Source: Chloroflexota bacterium (GTDB taxonomy: Bacteria > Chloroflexota > Anaerolineae > Caldilineales > Caldilineaceae). Taken from it: a stretch of DNA of 19,104 bases. Of the stretch, positions 15,315 through 19,104 are shown piece after piece; position 1 is the stretch's first letter, and each line of letters begins with the position of its first letter. The position numbers and the translations under genes are program-made. The notes below the pieces were generated by a model that searched no databases, was not told where the DNA came from, and saw nothing but the letters and a program-made list of their open reading frames with translations. Location: assembly GCA_003577005.1 (NCBI GenBank), contig QEUW01000111.1:1-19104 (forward strand), written 5' to 3'.

Positions 15315-18300
15315 TCAGTTGGCAGGGTTCACATCATACGGAAAGTTATCACCAGCGCTAAGAGTCAATTCATCGTTGAACGAACCCCAGGGCGGAGGCG
15401 CGTCTACGGTGAGTGTGTAGCGGCCAGGGTCGAAACATTCGCGTTGCTGGCGGTTGCCACCCACTTTGAAGGTTTTGTTCCAGCGGTCACCGGTGCGCGT
15501 AAAGGTAATGGTCAACTCGGCGCCCAGATTGTTGCGGAAGGTAACACAAGCCTGGCCGCCGCTGGCGCTGCCGGTGTTGCCTGTACTTCCAGTGTTGCCC
15601 GAAGTGGTCGTGCGCGGGGGAGATGGCGCTTCGGCTTGAGGAATGTCCCGGCAGACGCCGTTGAGCGTTACGTATTCCGACCCGCCGGAGACCCAGCCGG
15701 TAGCACCCGACGATGTGATTACCTGGAACCAGCCACAATTTTCCACCTGGCCGATCACGGTGAGGATGTCGCCACGGTTGAGCGAGCCGACCCGGTTGTA
15801 GTTGGTGCCAGGGCCAGCGCGCAGATTGAGCGTGGGAACGAGCACTTCGACCGTTGGGGCCGTCTCCGGGGCTGGTTCGTCGTCTAATGCCGGCAGATTT
15901 TCCGGCTGTTCGATGGCAAAGGTGGCGAGAATTTGCTCGAACGGTTCAGATGAGGTGCCGGCAGGGATCGAAACCTGGATCAAGACAAGGATACCGTCTA
16001 ACACTTTGGGGGCAGCGGACAGCACCACAAATACATTGCCATCACCGCCACAATCCGAATAGAGGTCGTAGACACCGGCGAAGACGCCGTCGTCATAATC
16101 GAGCCGCTCGACCTCTGCACAACTGTTAGAATAATCCCACTGGTCGAGAAACTCTTCGACATCATAACGGGCGGCTTCGGTAGCGGTGGCCCCAAAGAAC
16201 ATCCCCGGCGTCGTCCAAGTGTCGTAATAGCCATCCAGGTCAGGTGAAGCAGAAACGGAGACGCCGATAGTTTCGTCATTTTCTGCCCAGGAGGCCCCGT
16301 TTACATCGTCCCACTCGACCGGCACGCGCACCGATAGGGTCTCTGAATCGTCGGTGATCGTCGTGTACTCGAATTCCGGCTCGTCACTGTCCGGAGTGGA
16401 GACAGCGAGCTCTGTGTCGATGTAGAAGCTCTGGAGCAAGACACCAAGCGCCTCGACATCGGCCTCGTCGAGCATCTGAAAATCGATAACCACCAGATGG
16501 CCGGCGGGTTCTGACATCGCGACCAGATGGACAAAGGCATTGCCCGACCCGCTGCAATCCGTCCAGAGATCATAAGCGCCGATGTAGGTGATCCCGTTGA
16601 TAGTATGGGTGTGCTTGACCCGGTCATCTTGTTCACAGTTCTCACTCAGGTCATAGGCATCGAGCCACTCGTCGAGGTCGATCTCCTCCTCCAGGTCGGT
16701 GGCGGTGCGGGCATACAGACCGGGGGTTGTCCACGTTTCGTTAAAGTTCTGGACATTGGGCGCGGCGGTGAGCGTCAGACCGACAATCTCATCCTCCACT
16801 ACCCAATCCCCGCTGACGATGTCATCGTAGCCGGTGGGGAGCAAGGCAGCCAGGGCCGGCTCGCTGACCAATATGTAGTCGTAGGCCAGGCCGGTTGTAT
16901 CCACAGTGTTCACGGGTTGCGAGCCGCTGCCGCCCTCATCAAGCTTGACGACAAAGCTGTCGAGAATGCGGTCGAGGGCGTCCAGATCAGCCTCGGAGAC
17001 GGTGTAGATCTCCAACAACAACAGGTAGGCTTGGGACTCCGGCGTGAGCGCCACCGTGGCGGCGGTGCTGTTGGTTGAACCACATTTGCTCCAAATATCG
17101 TAATGCCCGGTGTAGAAGCCAGCGGGGAATTCCGTACGCCCTTCATAGGTGCAGGCATTGCTGTAGTCGATGTCATCGAGCAGATCTTCGGTTGACTTGG
17201 TCTGTACGAGGCTGGCAGAGACGCCAAAGAAGAGACCGGGTGTGTCCCAACCGCCTAACATGTCATCGAGATCGATGGAGGCGATAATGCGGACGCCGAT
17301 CTCCTCGTCATTGCTGACCCACGGCCCGCCATCGACATCTTCCCACGCAGCGGGGATTTCGACCTCCAGCACACCCGAATCGTCGCTGACGATGACATAC
17401 TCGTCGTACGTTTCGCTGCCGCTAGGGGCGCCCCCTGGCTCATCGCCTTTCTCTTCGATCTCTTGGGCGATGGAGAAGGTCACCGCAAGCGGTCGCCCAT
17501 TGATCTGGCCTTCGAGCATCTCTTCGGTTGCCAGCCGCAACACCTGAATCGCCAGTACATCCTCTGGGTCATGACTGCGCAGGATGTTGCAATATTCGGT
17601 CATAGTGCCTTCAGTCGCCAGGGAGATCCCTTCCATGGTCAAAAGAATGTCCCCTGGTTTGATGCCAGCATTATCAGCGGGCGAACCGGACGCCACGGAA
17701 GCAATCCAGATACCACTCACCTCACCATCGATGACAAAGGCTTCCCCGTTGATGCCGATGGAATCCACATCGTTGCCGGCGCGCAGCTGTTCGAGCACCG
17801 GCTGGGCCTCGGCCGCGGCAATGGCAAAATATTGGTTGGTCTGGCTGTTGCCAGCGTAGTGGATCGCGATAGCCATGCCATCCCCATCGACGATAGGGCC
17901 GCCAGAGTTGCCGGGGTTGGTTGAGGCATCATGCTGGATCACCCGGTCCACCGAGGCCCAACTCGATTCGCCATCGGCATTGGCCTTGGCGATGATGCCG
18001 CGGGTCAAAGTAAATTCCGGGTCACCCAGCGGGAAACCGGCGGCGTAGATCTCGACGCCGACCCGCACCGGCTTGTCCGACCACTCGAGGTAGTGAAAAC
18101 CATCACCCTGGATGTCGATGACGGCCAGGTCCGAACATTCCGAGACACCCAACACACGAGCATTGCGCGGTTTGCTTTCACCGGCCACATAGACGTTGAG
18201 GAAAGCGGCGCCAGTCACGACGTGGTTATTGGTCACAGCGATGCCTGCCGGGTCGATGATAAAGCCGGAACCGCTGCCGGCGGCGTTCATGATCGTGCCT

Positions 18301-18635
18301 TCACGTGGGTCCTCAAAAGTGCCCACCGCTTCGATCTGCACCACAGCCAGGCTGACATCATCCAGATTGGTGACGGCCAGATCGCTATCATCTTCTTCAA
18401 CCAGTTCAGCCGCGGCGGCGCCGTCGGCATCCCTATCGGCAGGGCCGGGTTTGGGCCGTGGCACGGGCGCCTGCCGGATAAGAGGTCTATCACCGAGGCG
18501 CGGGGAAGGCCGCACCGCACTCTGGTCCATCGCCGGCGTCGCAGCGGCGACCGTTACACTGTTGCCGAACACGAACAGCAGCACGAAGAACAGCGCCAAC
18601 ACCCTCCGGTGGGCTGCGCAAACGCATGTCCGCAT
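15315..18635 (-). CDS. Exported HtrA/S1C serine protease with PDZ, three novel repeats, SH3b and a C-terminal beta domain
   Basis: 1106 residues, two to three times the length of ordinary HtrA/DegP. A signal peptide (about 1-32, core VLALFFVLLFVFG) is followed by a Pro/Arg- and acid-rich linker. The protease domain (about 92-285) has His138 in TNNHVV, Asp169 in CSDLAVI and Ser244 in NPGNSGGPI, so it should be active. A PDZ domain spans about 300-368 (SPADNAGIKPGDILL). Three copies of an unrecognised ~155-residue domain follow (410-564, 584-740, 755-910), each with a TPG(L/M)(F/Y) motif and two cysteines (495/518, 667/694, 839/862) placed before and inside YD(I/L)(W/Y)..C. SH3b (about 928-992) carries LNLRAGPGTNYN and GWV. 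After a Ser/Thr/Gly linker a small beta domain (1028-1106) ends the protein. AAAGGAG lies 5 bp before the ATG. Probably a surface or envelope quality-control protease tethered to cell wall. Confidence 0.92.
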   Translation of the reverse strand: MRTCVCAAHRRVLALFFVLLFVFGNSVTVAAATPAMDQSAVRPSPRLGDRPLIRQAPVPRPKPGPADRDADGAAAAELVEEDDSDLAVTNLDDVSLAVVQIEAVGTFEDPREGTIMNAAGSGSGFIIDPAGIAVTNNHVVTGAAFLNVYVAGESKPRNARVLGVSECSDLAVIDIQGDGFHYLEWSDKPVRVGVEIYAAGFPLGDPEFTLTRGIIAKANADGESSWASVDRVIQHDASTNPGNSGGPIVDGDGMAIAIHYAGNSQTNQYFAIAAAEAQPVLEQLRAGNDVDSIGINGEAFVIDGEVSGIWIASVASGSPADNAGIKPGDILLTMEGISLATEGTMTEYCNILRSHDPEDVLAIQVLRLATEEMLEGQINGRPLAVTFSIAQEIEEKGDEPGGAPSGSETYDEYVIVSDDSGVLEVEIPAAWEDVDGGPWVSNDEEIGVRIIASIDLDDMLGGWDTPGLFFGVSASLVQTKSTEDLLDDIDYSNACTYEGRTEFPAGFYTGHYDIWSKCGSTNSTAATVALTPESQAYLLLLEIYTVSEADLDALDRILDSFVVKLDEGGSGSQPVNTVDTTGLAYDYILVSEPALAALLPTGYDDIVSGDWVVEDEIVGLTLTAAPNVQNFNETWTTPGLYARTATDLEEEIDLDEWLDAYDLSENCEQDDRVKHTHTINGITYIGAYDLWTDCSGSGNAFVHLVAMSEPAGHLVVIDFQMLDEADVEALGVLLQSFYIDTELAVSTPDSDEPEFEYTTITDDSETLSVRVPVEWDDVNGASWAENDETIGVSVSASPDLDGYYDTWTTPGMFFGATATEAARYDVEEFLDQWDYSNSCAEVERLDYDDGVFAGVYDLYSDCGGDGNVFVVLSAAPKVLDGILVLIQVSIPAGTSSEPFEQILATFAIEQPENLPALDDEPAPETAPTVEVLVPTLNLRAGPGTNYNRVGSLNRGDILTVIGQVENCGWFQVITSSGATGWVSGGSEYVTLNGVCRDIPQAEAPSPPRTTTSGNTGSTGNTGSASGGQACVTFRNNLGAELTITFTRTGDRWNKTFKVGGNRQQRECFDPGRYTLTVDAPPPWGSFNDELTLSAGDNFPYDVNPAN

Positions 18636-18711
18636 AATGACTCCTTTGTGTCAAATGGATGATAACGGCTTTCTCTGATTTTGACGCAGGATCGGTCGGA
18701 TCTGACCTTGC

Positions 18712-18740
18712 AGTTTACTTACAATTTCCTAACGATGCAA
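18712..18740 (-). promoter_or_regulatory. Promoter of the HtrA-like gene
   Basis: On the minus strand TTGCAT (18740-18735) and TAAACT (18717-18712) are 17 bp apart. Start near 18704 gives a leader of about 70 nt before ATG 18635. A 14-bp near-palindrome, GGTCGGATCTGACC (18694-18707), straddles the predicted start site and could be an operator. The remaining bases of the 429-bp gap (18636-19064) show repeats but no gene. Confidence 0.45.
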
Positions 18741-18817
18741 GATTTGCCCGTAGGTGGAGACTTTCAAGGTCTGAGAAGCAGGGTGCGTGGCGCCTTTCAA
18801 CGAAGCCAACCTCCCAG

Positions 18818-18846
18818 GTGCATCGCACGCTTTGCGTGCAACGCAC
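18818..18846. repeat. Two GTGC-N3-GCAC units at 18-bp spacing, second copy of the 4315 motif
   Basis: GTGCATCGCAC (18818-18828) and GTGCAACGCAC (18836-18846) are identical in sequence, order and spacing to units 3 and 4 at 4351-4379; only the 7-nt spacer differs. A degenerate relative, GTGCGTGGCGC, lies at 18783-18793. I find no 20-bp terminal repeats here like those around the first copy. Confidence 0.7.
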
Positions 18847-18862
18847 CACGGCGACAATTCCC

Positions 18863-18879
18863 CTTTTCAAACAGCTTCT
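18863..18879. repeat. 17-bp sequence shared with 12895-12911
   Basis: CTTTTCAAACAGCTTCT occurs here and in the same orientation at 12895-12911, where it is the right end of a MITE-like element. The flanks differ. No matching left end is seen upstream of this copy, so it may be a solo or decayed end. Confidence 0.55.
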
Positions 18880-19064
18880 AAGCAAACTTGTACCGGGCAG
18901 CGAGGGATGGCAGACTCTTTTGGAAAGGGTTCTCCTCCATCCTTCACGCCGGTTTGCCAGCAAGCAATGAAACGCCGATTAGGATCGTCAGACTGAGTTT
19001 TGGCGGCGATTGTTCCACATTTTTCACCAGCAGATTTTACCGGCAATAGGGGGTATGGGGTGCG

Positions 19065-19104
19065 CTAGGATTCTACCACGTCGAGCAATTCGATGGGCGT
19101 CACC
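19065..19104 (-). CDS. Possible C-terminal end of a gene entering from the right edge
   Basis: Read on the minus strand from the right edge, the frame gives VTPIELLDVVES and a TAG at 19067-19065. The peptide looks like a genuine helical protein end, but 12 codons are too few to be sure. It would be on the same strand as the four genes to its left. Confidence 0.3.
   Translation of the reverse strand, partial: VTPIELLDVVES

Noticed and set aside
18894..18940. GGATGG ... CCATCC inverted repeat in the right-hand gap
   Set aside because: Only a 6-bp stem with a long loop and no second copy seen; not distinguishable from chance.

Overview
The window looks like a chromosomal segment of a high-GC Gram-positive-like or didermic environmental bacterium, most probably a Chloroflexota (Anaerolineae/Caldilineae type). 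The grounds are the mix of very large exported multidomain proteins, an S1C protease with SH3b, a CARDB-rich subtilase and many short palindromic intergenic repeats. This assignment is inference from protein style; no rRNA or other phylogenetic marker is present. No tRNA, rRNA, CRISPR array, transposase or phage gene was seen.

Layout. Left part, + strand: a possible gene end (1-159), then a clear sigma70-type promoter (218-245) with an inverted repeat just upstream. It drives a two-gene unit: a small membrane protein with a duplicated motif (382-1167), overlapping by 25 bp an exported trypsin-like protease fused to a formylglycine-generating-enzyme-like (FGE/SUMF1) domain (1143-2732). A near-perfect hairpin (2769-2811) follows, then an exported PQQ-type glucose/sorbosone dehydrogenase (2868-4187). 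Between this gene and the convergent next one lies a 535-bp gene-free zone packed with five separate palindromic structures, one of them MITE-like, plus what appears to be the first ten codons of a broken alpha/beta-hydrolase gene.

Right part, all - strand (transcribed right to left): an HtrA/S1C protease with PDZ, three copies of an unrecognised two-cysteine domain, SH3b and a C-terminal beta domain (18635-15315); a PgeF/YfiH multicopper-oxidase-like cytoplasmic enzyme (15205-14378); an exported two-domain beta-sandwich protein (14182-13028); and a 2572-residue exported subtilisin with fibronectin III, a MAM-like jelly roll and 15 tandem CARDB modules (12441-4723). Gaps of 586 bp (12442-13027) and 429 bp (18636-19064) hold regulatory sites and short interspersed repeats, some shared between gaps.

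How it fits together: the window is dominated by secretion. Three exported serine peptidases of different architecture (trypsin-FGE, S8-CARDB, HtrA-SH3b), an exported oxidoreductase and an exported adhesin-like protein suggest a cell-surface or extracellular degradation and adhesion role; PgeF adds a link to peptidoglycan quality control. I see no evidence that all of these form one pathway; the only strong functional pair is the overlapping membrane protein / trypsin-FGE unit.
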